NCBI GenBank assembly: GCA_946807835.1
Contig: OX327703.1
Coordinates: 255,501 to 319,500, forward strand
Direction of reading: 5' to 3'
Origin: Ailanthus altissimus
Taxonomy: Eukaryota > Streptophyta > Magnoliopsida > Sapindales > Simaroubaceae
Length of the DNA: 64,000 nt
The stretch's first letter is position 1. Each line of letters begins with the position of its first letter. The notes under the pieces are model-generated. The model searched no databases. It was not told the origin of the DNA and saw only the letters and a list, made by a program, of their open reading frames with translations. Shown piece by piece: positions 16,701-26,883 of the stretch. The position numbers and the translations under genes are program-made.

Positions 16701-18074
16701 TATACCTTTCCTTTGTTGAAGACATAGCTTCCATCCACAGCTTTGAAGTACAAATACTTTGTAACATCAGTATGAATGAGAACGCGAACAAGAGTCCCGT
16801 TTGCCATCATAAACTACCCAAACAAAAAAAAAATGACACATCATAAAAGAAAGATTAAATGGGGTAAAAGGGCTGTGTTATTAATTCAGTACAATAAAGA
16901 AAAAGAAAGACAGGGAAAAATCACCTTTGGAATCATGTCAACATTATAATCCCTGCTAGAGCCCAAGTGTGCAGGAGGTTGATCATTTCCCCTAAACCTC
17001 TTCCACAGCTATAGATATATAAAGTTAAACAAAACAGCTTGAAGCAAATAGTCAATTGAAAATACACCAAGAAATCTTCAACAAGAGGTTAAAGAGCTGG
17101 GACCTGAATTAGATTAAGCGATGTCGACTCTCCTCCATAATAGTCATTCCTATCCATGTGCAGGACCTGACTCCCAAGATATTCCAAAAGAAGGAAAATA
17201 ATAATAATAAGACATTAAGTGCGCGGCTTTCAACAAATAATATATGCATAATATACCTAGCAACTAACATAAACTATGCAAAGTACCGGCGAGTTTATGC
17301 AAAGGAAAAATAATCATACAAGGCTCTTGCACGTGCAGGAATAAACAACCGCTCCTAAAAAAAACTGGAATTTAAGAAGCTTCCATTAATTAGGAACAAT
17401 TTTCAAACACTTAGAAAATTTTCATTTCCTATCATAGGATATAAGTGTAAGCTAATCAAAGCACTGTCATACACTTCAAAGGATAAGTGAAACAAATTTA
17501 TCAAGCACTAGATTTAGGCAACACCATTTTACCATTACTTGCACTGGCCTGAACCAAGTAAGCGTGCAAGGAAACTTATATACTGAAAACTGATCAACTA
17601 TTTTAAAGTAAATAACATTAGTAATCAAAATCAAGTAACTAAAAACTAATCCAACAAGACTGATTTTAATAAAATTCCACTTAGATGCATGAAAAATACT
17701 AAATAAGTTAATTAGATCTCTGTCATCAACTAAACTACCGAATCTTCTCACCTGAAAAATCAAAACTCTTAACTAATATATAATCCCCAAAATTAACGAA
17801 CATCGAAACAACAAATCAGATCAAGTCAAAACAAATGGATCGATCGGACCAGAATCGAACCCAGATACCAAAACGAAACGAAAAACAAACCCATCTAAAA
17901 AAATCAGATAAAATCTCAATAAAATATTAAGAACAATGAAACCCTGGAATTAAGTTGAAGTGAAAGAATAAAAAAAAAAAATGAGACCTTGAGGCCATCG
18001 ACGGAGAGGAGACCACTGAGGATGCATTCTTTGAGACCGGTTCCCAGAACAATGACATCGTACTCTTCATCCAT
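13760..18074 (-). CDS. GDI: Rab GDP-dissociation inhibitor (13 exons, 444 aa)
   Basis: GDI extracts prenylated, GDP-bound Rab GTPases from membranes and keeps them soluble in the cytosol for recycling in vesicle traffic. Exons in transcription order: 18074-17988, 17166-17104, 17008-16925, 16813-16706, 16610-16438, 15983-15872, 15749-15669, 15519-15457, 15311-15210, 14929-14805, 14342-14132, 14020-13946, 13810-13760. Every join keeps phase with GT-AG sites; the product is 444 residues, the usual plant length. Conserved regions: N-terminal FAD-fold-like [15 protein letters not shown] and [11 protein letters not shown] (residues about 10-42), [46 protein letters not shown] (about residues 173-190) and [20 protein letters not shown] (about 226-245). 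The C-terminus ends in small and acidic residues with no prenyl motif, as expected. No premature stop or frameshift is seen. Confidence 0.98.
14580..14760 (-). mobile_element. SINE-like insertion in a GDI intron
   Basis: On the minus strand a tRNA-like head near 14750 contains a box B match (GGTTCCAATCC, plus positions 14710-14720) preceded by an A-box-like TTAGTTAAACTAG. An unrelated body follows, ending in an A-rich tail at about 14583-14605. No clear target-site duplication was found, so the call is tentative. Confidence 0.45.
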
Positions 18075-19299
18075 GGTGATGATTTGAATTTGATTTGGGG
18101 GAGATTGAGAGAGTTTGATTTTGAAGTAGAGTTAGGTCAAAGGGGATAAAAGAGAGGGGAATGGAAGGGTGAAGAAGAAAGGTATAAATTTTTGTGAAAG
18201 ATATGGAGGGGTGCTTTGTTTGTTAATTTGGAAATTCTAAAAACCCAAAAAGCAAAGAATATGTATATATCTTTTCAAAGTTTATCATTTTGCCCCCCCC
18301 CCATAATTGTGCCACTCCCTCTATATTTCTTTTTTTTTTTTAATTTTCGTTTAATAATATTTGTCCAAAAATTCAATCATAAATCTTCACATGATCACAT
18401 TATTTATATGGAAGAGTGCTAGTGTAAGTAGTAATTTATGTAGTTGTTATTTAAATTATATTATATTTTTTAAACAAAAGTAGAGACCAACACAATCGTG
18501 ATTTATGTTAAAACTACTTTTGTTTTTTACACGTTACTTATAATTTGTTGATTCTCTTCTAATTGGTTGAATCGTATGTACGCATGATTTACTTTACGCA
18601 CGAAGTCTTGGTTCAAATTTAAGATGGTAATGTATATTACAAAATTAATTATTATAGATATAACAAAAAAAAATATTATATCAAAATTTAATTTATATTT
18701 TACGTATTATAAACCTATCGTATTAAAAATATATTAAGGATCTTTTTATTGTTATATTGTAAATGAATCTTACAAATTATGTGAAATTCAAATTTAGATA
18801 AATGTTTATCATTTTTCCATGTGTAATTTTTTTTTTTTTTTTTGTATTCAATTTTATCATTTAAAAAATAAAATTTTTTAGAATTTAAGTTTTATAAAGT
18901 TAGGAGATATGTTTCTTGTAAAGGGTTTTTTATTATATGATTAATGACGAGGCAGCGACTTAAATATGAGTCATGATTCTTTGTTAAATACACTTTAATT
19001 TAACAATACACTATATAAATGATACAATTATGCATTACAAGGTTAATTTTAATTAAATTAATACACATAAATTGAGATTAGTGAACAATAACGAGATTAT
19101 TTATGACATGAAAATTATCCCAACCAATGCTATGAAATAGAAGTGTATTAGTGAATTATTTCTTTTTTGTATGGGAAAACAAAAGAATAGGAAATCACAT
19201 TAAATTATTAGTTTATTTATTATGGATGGTTTAATAATTATTTTTATTTATTTGATTTTTGTATTTAAAGCAATATAAAAATCTAGAACAAAATCAAAT
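18075..19299. other. GDI promoter side and AT-rich intergenic sequence
   Basis: This should contain the GDI 5' UTR and promoter (minus strand, right of 18074). It includes short homopolymer runs such as C10 near 18292-18301 and T-runs near 18331 and 18830. No gene or clear core promoter element was recognised with confidence. Confidence 0.5.
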
Positions 19300-19515
19300 T
19301 TATGCTGTGAAAGTGAGGCGGAGAGGTGGTAGGGGTAAATTGGTAAATTTTAATTTTTTTCTCTCACTTATAAATATGTGTATAATTTTTTTTATAATTT
19401 ATTCACTTTTATTATTTTCATAATTTCTATAATACTTTTTAGAAATTTTTTATTATTTAAATTATCGTTAATTCTTACATTTTATATTCACTTATAATAC
19501 GTTATCAGCATAATT
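19300..19515 (+). repeat. Copia LTR end and primer-binding-site region (second copia element)
   Basis: The core around TATAAATATGTGTATA and the downstream T-rich run closely parallel 35625-35825, showing a shared LTR family. It ends near ACGTTATCAGCA, which resembles the PBS context familiar from plant copia elements. Leader repeats and gag follow in the expected order. The left LTR boundary could not be fixed. Confidence 0.55.
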
Positions 19516-19784
19516 TTTAGGTACGTTCAGTTTTTAATTTTTATATTAAGTTCTTGATTTACTTTATTTAACGTTCTTCATTTTTATTTATTTCATTTAT
19601 ATTCAATTATTATTTGTAATATGTTCATGTCATTGCATATTATAATCCTTATGAATATACTCTGTGATTGTCATTCATTTGGACCTTTCACATCAAAAAA
19701 TAAAGATAGATATTTTTTATTATAATTTTAATTTAGAATTTAAAATTTTATAATTTTTTTTAATCACTTATTCATATAAAAAGT

Positions 19785-20055
19785 TAAGCCTTCTCATTAT
19801 TATCATTTTATGGAAAGTCATACTTCTTTATTATTATCATCTTACGGAAGACTACTCCTCCTCATCATTTTCCATTTTATGAAAAGTTACGCCTCCTCAT
19901 CATTATCATTTTATAAAATGTCATACCTATTTATTATTATCAATCTATGAAATGTTATGCCTCCTTATTATTATCAATGGATGAAAGATTATGCCTCCTC
20001 AATACAACTGATACATAGAAGGCTCTATCTCCTAATTATGACTATTTTATGTATA
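19785..20055 (+). repeat. ~34-bp tandem minisatellite in copia leader
   Basis: About seven degenerate units of roughly 34 bp, each of the form CTCATTATTATCAT, then TTTATGAAA and GTTATGCC, lie between the LTR/PBS and the gag start of the second copia element. Confidence 0.7.
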
Positions 20056-20965
20056 TAGAAGGCAGTGCTTCTTAAAATTGCTTTTGATATTTATATTTAC
20101 ATTATATATTTGTTGAATAATATTTATATTTCATCATACTAATTTTAATTTTCTTCTATATGTTCAAAGCCCCTAAAAAATGTCTCTTCATGTCTCTAGA
20201 AAAAAATTATTTATCACACGTACTAGATGGCAAGATACACCTCAAAGTCAATGGTTTGAAAAATATAATAGAAAAAGAAAACAATGCGCCCCTGTAGAAC
20301 AAGCCAAAGCTATAATTTTCCTCCGTCATTATCTACATGAGAGCCTAAAAGCTCAATATTTGACAGTTGAAGACCCGTAGATCCTCTAAAAAAATTTATA
20401 AAAAAAATATATGATAATTAGAAAGATGTGTTCCTTCCAAAAGCGAAACATAAATGAATGAATCTGTAATTGCAGGACTTTAGAATTGTTGCTGAATATA
20501 ATTTTGCTTTATTTAAAAAAAAACTTTATAGATGAAATTATGTGGTGAGAAAGTTACAGAACATGATATATTAGAGAAAATATTATTTACTTTTCATGCC
20601 TCTAATGTTATTCTGCAACTATATTATCGCGAAAGGCAATTTAAAAAAATATCCAGAATGAATCTCATATCTTCTGCTTATTGAACAAAATAATGAGCTC
20701 GTATTGAAAAATCACGAATCATGTCCAACTAGTTCTCAACCATTCCCAAAAAGTTGCCGTAACAAAACTGGATGTGGTCGTGGTTGTGAAAGAGGGCGAA
20801 ATTATCATCCTTCTAATGGTCGTAAGTGTCAAGAACGAAGGAACACTAAAATAGGCAAAAACATCAAGACAATGATAATGGTGTAGAGAGTAAACGCTCT
20901 AAGTATTATGAAAATACTTGTTATCAATATAGTGCAAATGAACATTGGTTATGTATATGTCGTAC

Positions 20966-22086
20966 TATCAGATTGTGCGGGAGCCCACACCAACTTCTTG
21001 GTGTCCACCAAAGAAGAAGATGAAGAACTGGCACACCCAACACACCCAACTCAGGTTACAACGCATACGTATAGTCCTTCCGTCATGATATCCTAGATGT
21101 ACGGGGATAGCTATTCATAACTACAATGATTTTGAACAGCATCTGGATATCTAACTCCATACACCAACTCCTTGGTGTCCACCAGAGAAGAAGATGAAGA
21201 ACTGACACACCCAGCTCAGGTTACAACGCATACATATAGTCCTTCCGTCATGATATCCTAGATGTATAGGGATAGCTGTTCATACCTATAGTGATTTTGA
21301 ATAGCATCTGGATATCTAACTCTATATGAGAGCTGACAGATCTCATATCTGTACTCACCGGACTCCATAAGCATCGGACCATACCTAGCGATCACACCAT
21401 GAAAGGTCTGTGATATGCGTGAAACCAAAGTATGGTGGATCACATACAAGCCCACTGTGACACTCAGGTTTAAGGACCACGTATACTACTTAACTTGAGA
21501 GGACCCTCCGTTGACGGCTTATATTTAGTGTCTATCGAAGGCCATCGTGAGTCTGTTTTATATCTAGTCCTAACTGGATGCCCATATATCAATACGAGCC
21601 CCAAGCTCACAGTTGGTCAGGAACGACCATCTATACCCTATAAGTACGACATATGTTGATCTATATATAAAGATATACACCGACAGACCCGCATCGACAG
21701 AAATAGATCAAGGACAATTATTCGAGAACATACTTGCACAACTAGCATTTCTTGGCACCCGATTGCAACTATTGAGTTACTAGCATATTTCCAGGTCTAT
21801 AACCCATTACAGACAAGGCTCCAACTCGTGGATCTGCTGAGAATTATAACCAGCTAACACTTAGTTGTGCTAACATTTAGCATTTATATCTCTCAGCGTG
21901 ACTGACTATGAGCCTTTATCTAAACTCCTTTAGATCTGATCCGAACTCCTTCAGATCTACAATGTCTGTAACGTTACATACATATACCATATAAATGGAT
22001 ATTAGCGATTTAATGAGAATATACACTTGTATTAATATATAAGTATATGTACATTGAGGGATGACACATAAACATCGACCCTAACA
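20966..22086. mobile_element. LTR-like insertion (1.1 kb) in copia gag, TSD CGTAC
   Basis: A non-coding block is flanked by the perfect 5-bp repeat CGTAC (20961-20965 and 22087-22091). Removing it restores the gag reading frame through the zinc knuckle, which proves it is an insertion. The right end is CCCTAACA, so read on the minus strand it begins TGTTAGGG, like an LTR start. The left end TATCAG is not a standard CA-type end. Its right part is homologous to 25190-26270. Confidence 0.75.
20987..21325. repeat. Tandem duplication, ~174-bp and ~165-bp units
   Basis: Two adjacent near-identical units start at 20987 and 21161 (both open ACACCAACT and contain CTTGGTGTCCACC). The first has about nine extra bases, a repeat of the ACACCCA motif. 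Confidence 0.85.
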
Positions 22087-22394
22087 CGTACTCCAAAGCA
22101 TCTAGTCAAACTTTATAAGACATCTATCAAGACAAAGAAAATGAATGTAGAGACAAATCTTATTGATAATTTAAATCCTACTGATCTTACTCATCTAAAT
22201 GTCTCTTATTTCTTTGGAGATAAAGAAGGGAACTTTGATCATTAATTTTTAAATATTTCTATATTAGATATTTGTTAAATTTTTTGTATACAATGTAACA
22301 TTTTGTAATATTGATGAAAAGATGCAACTTTTTGTAAGAATGGAAAAGGAATGTAATTTTTTGTAATGTATTATCATAATATTTAATATGAACT

Positions 22395-22715
22395 TTTATA
22401 ATATAAGGAATGGCTTTTAAGAATGAATTGGCTGTTTTGAAAATAAAAATTGGGGATGCTTATTTGGCTGACAATGTAACCATACATATTATCCTTCAAA
22501 AAAAGAAATACTTTTTAAAATTAACGGTGATTAAAGGAAAAGTCAATACTATATCAGATCCTGCAGATCTGATTAAAGGCTTTGAAAGAGTAATAATATT
22601 ATTAGTAAGTGGAATAAAGTTATACATAATGAAGCTTTACATGCAGTTAGATCCAGAAGAAATCTACTTAGTTTTAAAGATATCCACCGAAATAGATATC
22701 ATATTAAAACTTTAA
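22395..22715 (+). pseudogene. Copia protease fragment
   Basis: A reading frame of 101 codons matches the copia protease and following region: THTIL-type block (here ADNVTIHIILQKKKYFLKL), NTISDPADLIKGFERVIILL and a downstream LYM block. The normal D-S/T-G active site reads D-N-V here, so it is inactive. It belongs to the same element as the flanking gag and integrase pieces. Confidence 0.75.
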
Positions 22716-22861
22716 GTAAAAATAATGTAGAATATCTCTGTATTAGTTCTAATGTCTCAAACAAGAAAAGTATACTTAAGAAGTTTCCTGCCTTATCATC
22801 TAGTTTGTATTATATTATACTGTTATAAATTTAATTGAGAGCTACGCAGTAATGAACTAGA

Positions 22862-24180
22862 AATACAGTGATCCAAATATGTTTATATTATGGCATGATC
22901 TACTCGGTCATTCAATATCAACAACGATGCGTACAATCATTAAAAATTCTCATTGGTACCCATTAAAGAACTTGAAGATTCTATTGTCTAATGGGAATAT
23001 TTGTATTGCTTGCTCACAAAGAAAACTTGTAATTAGACTATCCCCTTTAAAGATTAGTCTAGAATCTCCACCTTTCTTACAAAGGATCCAGTGAGATATC
23101 TGTAAACCAATTATCTACCAAATGGACCCTTTCACTATTTTATAGCTTTGATCAATGTATTTGCACAGTGGTCGTGTGTTTGTTTACTGTTTACATGAAA
23201 TATTACAATTGCTAGATTACTAGCACAAATTATTAAATTGAAAGCACAATTTTTAAAATACCCTATTAAGACTATACGTTTAGATAATGCTAGTGAGTTT
23301 ACATATAAAATATTTAATGACTATTATACATTGTGGAAATATATATAGAATATCATGTGCCATATGTTCACACACAAAATAGATTAGCATAATCCTTAAT
23401 TAAACGACTCTATGTAATTGCTCGTACTTTATTGATACACGCACAATTACTAATTTCTGTATAGGGTTACGTTATTTTGCATACTGCAGTATTAATTCAT
23501 TTTAGGCCTATTGAAAATCATCAATATTTTCTATTATAACTTGTACTTGGTCATCAACTTGATGGATCTTATTTGCGTATCTTTAGTTGTTCTGTGTACG
23601 TACCAATAGCACCCCCACAATGCATTAAGATGAGACCTTAACATCGCTTTAAGGTTTTATGTTGGTTTTAACTCACCGTCAATTATAAGGTATCTTGAAC
23701 CCTTAACGGGTGATCTATTTACCACATAATTTGCGAATTGCCATTTTAATGAGATAGTATTCCCATTATTAGAAGTAAGAAAATTACCTCCTGAAGTAAG
23801 GCATGAACTTTCTTGGAATATAACCGCTATGTCTCATTTGGATCCTCGCACAAATCAATGTGAAAATGAAGTATGAAGGATTATTTATCTTCAAAGAATT
23901 ACAAATAAATTATCTGATGCATCAAAAGTAACAAAGTCATATATATTAGATGCCAATACACCAGCACAAGTGATTGTTCTTACAGAACAATCTAATCAAA
24001 GAGTAGCAAATGAATCTTCTATTGCACGCTAAAAGTGTGGCAAACTACTTAGTTTAAAAGATATTATTCTATGGAATAAGAAAATGAAAAGTCAAGATCT
24101 TGTTGAAAATAATGTTCAAGCTAATAAATCCACATTCCCTAAACACCTAACATTAAAGAATTTAATAGTTTCTATAGACA
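22862..24180 (+). pseudogene. Copia integrase and linker, heavily degenerate
   Basis: The GAG-preintegrase block is clear (HDLLGHSISTTMRTIIKNSH at 22885-22945, then IACSQRKLVIRLSP). After it, integrase-core segments appear in shifting frames: RLDNA.EFT near 23280, a VEYHVPYVHTQNRL-like stretch near 23345, PLQLVLGHQLDGS-like near 23540, and the linker block SWNITAMSHLDPRTNQCENEV near 23815-23870. It stops at the 24187 insertion and resumes after 26275. Confidence 0.75.
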
Positions 24181-24186
24181 CACATG

Positions 24187-26270
24187 TGAAAATGTGCTAT
24201 TTCTATAGGTGCATGCATGTGAATAGTATTCATTATAATTAAAAATATGCATGTCATACATACATATTGCACAACAAAATTGGAAATCTATTTTCAAATA
24301 CAATAAACATATTTAAATTTAAGTTTCATTATATTGATGAGATTGAGAATCATCTTTGAAGTCTTTGGAAATTTGTTCAAAGCGGAGTCCACCTTTAAGT
24401 ACACTTGTCAGCAATTTTAAGATCCAACTTGGGTGGGCTTTGATATTTAAAATAGCAGGTCCAATTTTCAATAAAAAGTATTTAACTCTTAGACACAATT
24501 TTTTATTAACTATTAACCTAGTTTAAACTCTTTAAACTTTGATTTTAATTAAACACTTTTAACTAATTTGTATTTGTTTCAAAGTAATGGAATTGTTCTT
24601 TGTTTGTACAACTCTTGTACAAACAAAAACAATATCTTTTGTTCTAATGGTCGGCCAATATAAAAGATGAAAAAGATAAATAGTGTTTCAAAGAGACAAT
24701 ACTTGCCCAAGAAAAAACAAAGCTCTCTCTTCTTTTTCTCTTTATTTTTGCTAAACCAAAACTTATGCAAAAATGAAAAAAGAAATCTTTTCACTTATAA
24801 GCATTTTAATTTCAAAATAAATGACCCACCACCATACAAGCCCTATGCCCCTTGTTTAATTGTTGACTTAATGAATAATAATTTTATTATTTATTCAAAA
24901 TAATTTTGAATAAATAATTGATCTTTATTGTCTTACAAATAAGGTCATTTTAGTCAATTTTGAAGTCAAACAATGAATTGTCTAAATTGTGCCACTTGTC
25001 ATCATCTCATTGGTTAACAACTTTTGTTAACTAATTTATGTACTTAACACTTAAGTCTTGACAAATGCACATTCCAATGAATCTTGAAACAAATATCCAG
25101 TTTGTTGAAATTTCTTGAATCGAACTATTTAATCTAGTCTAGTGTTCTAGTGCACAATATGTACACTTCATATTATAATACTCTTTAGGTCCACACCCAA
25201 TTTTTCATATGAAACTCCTCCCTGTGTTAACGAACGATGCCCTACATACACGTTACGGACATTACAGAGCGGGGCATCAAACCATACAAGTTGAGGTTAT
25301 AATATATACGTATAATCCCTCTGTCACCTATATCCTAGAAGAGTAGAGATATAGATTATCACTGTCAAATCTTTATATGTATATCCGTGAACTTATCTCC
25401 AGATTCATATTTCTACAAATGATATTTGCAAACACTTTTATGATATTATTTATTTCACAGAAAACTCTTTTTTAGGCTTACTGCTTATGGCAATAAGACT
25501 TTCTAAAATATAATCTCAGAGCATCAAGATATATAACTCACATATGTAAGCTAAGGAATCTTATATCTATACATATTAAACTCTATGAGCATTGGACCAT
25601 ACCCAGTGACACCCAATAATCAGACCATAAAAGGTCTCTAACATGTGTGAAACTAAAGTATAGTTGATCACTCACAAGCCCATCATAGTACTCAGGTTAA
25701 AAGACCACGAATATTACTCAACTCGAGAAGACCTACCATTGACGACTTCGTGGGATGTCTATTAGAAGTTTTCGTGATTATGTTCAGTACCCAACCCTCA
25801 CTAAATACTCATATGCCTACACGGGCTGCCATTAAACTCATGGTCTACTAAGATTAACCATCTGGACCATCCAGATATAGACATACACTGATCTATATAA
25901 ATAGATTTCATCAATAGACCCACATTAATAAAGATAGATCAAGAACAAGTATTTGAGTACATACTGCATAATGACATTTTTTAATACTATTTGCAACTCT
26001 TTACAACTATGTCATTACTAATATGTTCTTAGGTCTTTTTTCCATTTCAAATAAGGCTCTAACTTCTTTAATTATACTAACTCTTATAACGTGTTAACTC
26101 TTAGCGTTGCAATATCTTAGCACTGATCTAAACTCTTTTAGATCATACAATGTCCGAATCATAATAAGTATCTTACCATTTAATAATTTATAATATTAGC
26201 GATTTTATGAAATGATGATTGTATAAATATTCATAAAAAATAGGATGACATGTAAGCACAAATTCTAACA
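24187..26270. mobile_element. LTR-like insertion (2.1 kb), TG...CA ends, TSD ACATG
   Basis: The block begins TGAAAATG, ends TTCTAACA, and is flanked by perfect 5-bp repeats ACATG (24182-24186 and 26271-26275). It separates the copia integrase linker from the RT region. Its right half (about 25190-26270) is a diverged relative of the insertion at 20966-22086. No protein-coding capacity was recognised, so it is most simply a solo LTR, read from the right (TGTTAGAATTTG...). Confidence 0.75.
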
Positions 26271-26275
26271 ACATG

Positions 26276-26883
26276 TTAATAAAAAAATACGTTCCTAAAA
26301 AGACAAAAGTCTCGGAAGAGACATTAGCCCCAAAAAAAGTAAAAGAATTTGAAAATGAAGAAAATAGTACAAAGTATGATAACACATGAGAAAAGTAAAT
26401 ATGTGATGAAATAATTGTTGACGATGTGTTTTTATTTGCAATAGCTACTGAAATTATGAATAATGATTTTGAGTCACAAACTGTTGATGAAGACAGAGAA
26501 AGATATGATTAGCTCTAATGGAAAGAAGCAATTCAAGCAGAATTGACTTCTCTAGCCAAGCATGAAGTATTTAGACCTGTAGTCTGGACACTTGAAGATG
26601 TCAAAACCGTAGGACATAAATGGGTTTTTATACAAAATAGTAATAAAAACAACGAGGTCATCATATTTAAAACAATACTCGTTGCTCAAGATTTTTCCCA
26701 AAGACTTGGAATTGATTATAATAAAACTTATTCTCCCATGATGGATACGATTACATTTTGATTTTTGATAAACTTGGCAATTTTAGAAAAGCTTGATATA
26801 CGTCTTATGAATGTAGTGACAGCTTACCTATATGACTCAATTGACACAGATATTTACATGAAAATCCCCGAATGATTCTTAAA
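26276..26883 (+). pseudogene. Copia reverse transcriptase N-terminal fragment
   Basis: The second copia element resumes with KWVFIQNSNKNNEV, LVAQDFSQRLGIDYNKTYSP, a MDTITF block, LMNVVTAYLYDSIDTDIYMK and IPE, then is cut off at about 26880 by the next LTR. Stops and small shifts are present. No catalytic YVDD, RNase H or 3' LTR follows; 35625-35825 could be a stray piece of an LTR of the same family. Confidence 0.85.

Larger units (their letters stand above)
20180..22245 (+). pseudogene. Copia gag, degenerate and split by an LTR-like insertion
   Basis: Fragments of a copia Gag are recognisable: ESLKAQYLTVEDP near 20340, the KDVFLPKAKH and LQDFRIVAEYN blocks near 20430-20500, LLIEQNNELVLKNHESCPT near 20680, an RG-rich stretch, then a damaged zinc knuckle (CYQYSANEHWLCIC) ending at about 20960. 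The frame resumes exactly at 22087 after the insertion (RTPKHLVKLYKTSIK, then a DLTHLNVSYFFGDKEGNFDH block). Many stops and shifts are present; the gene is long dead. Confidence 0.8.
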
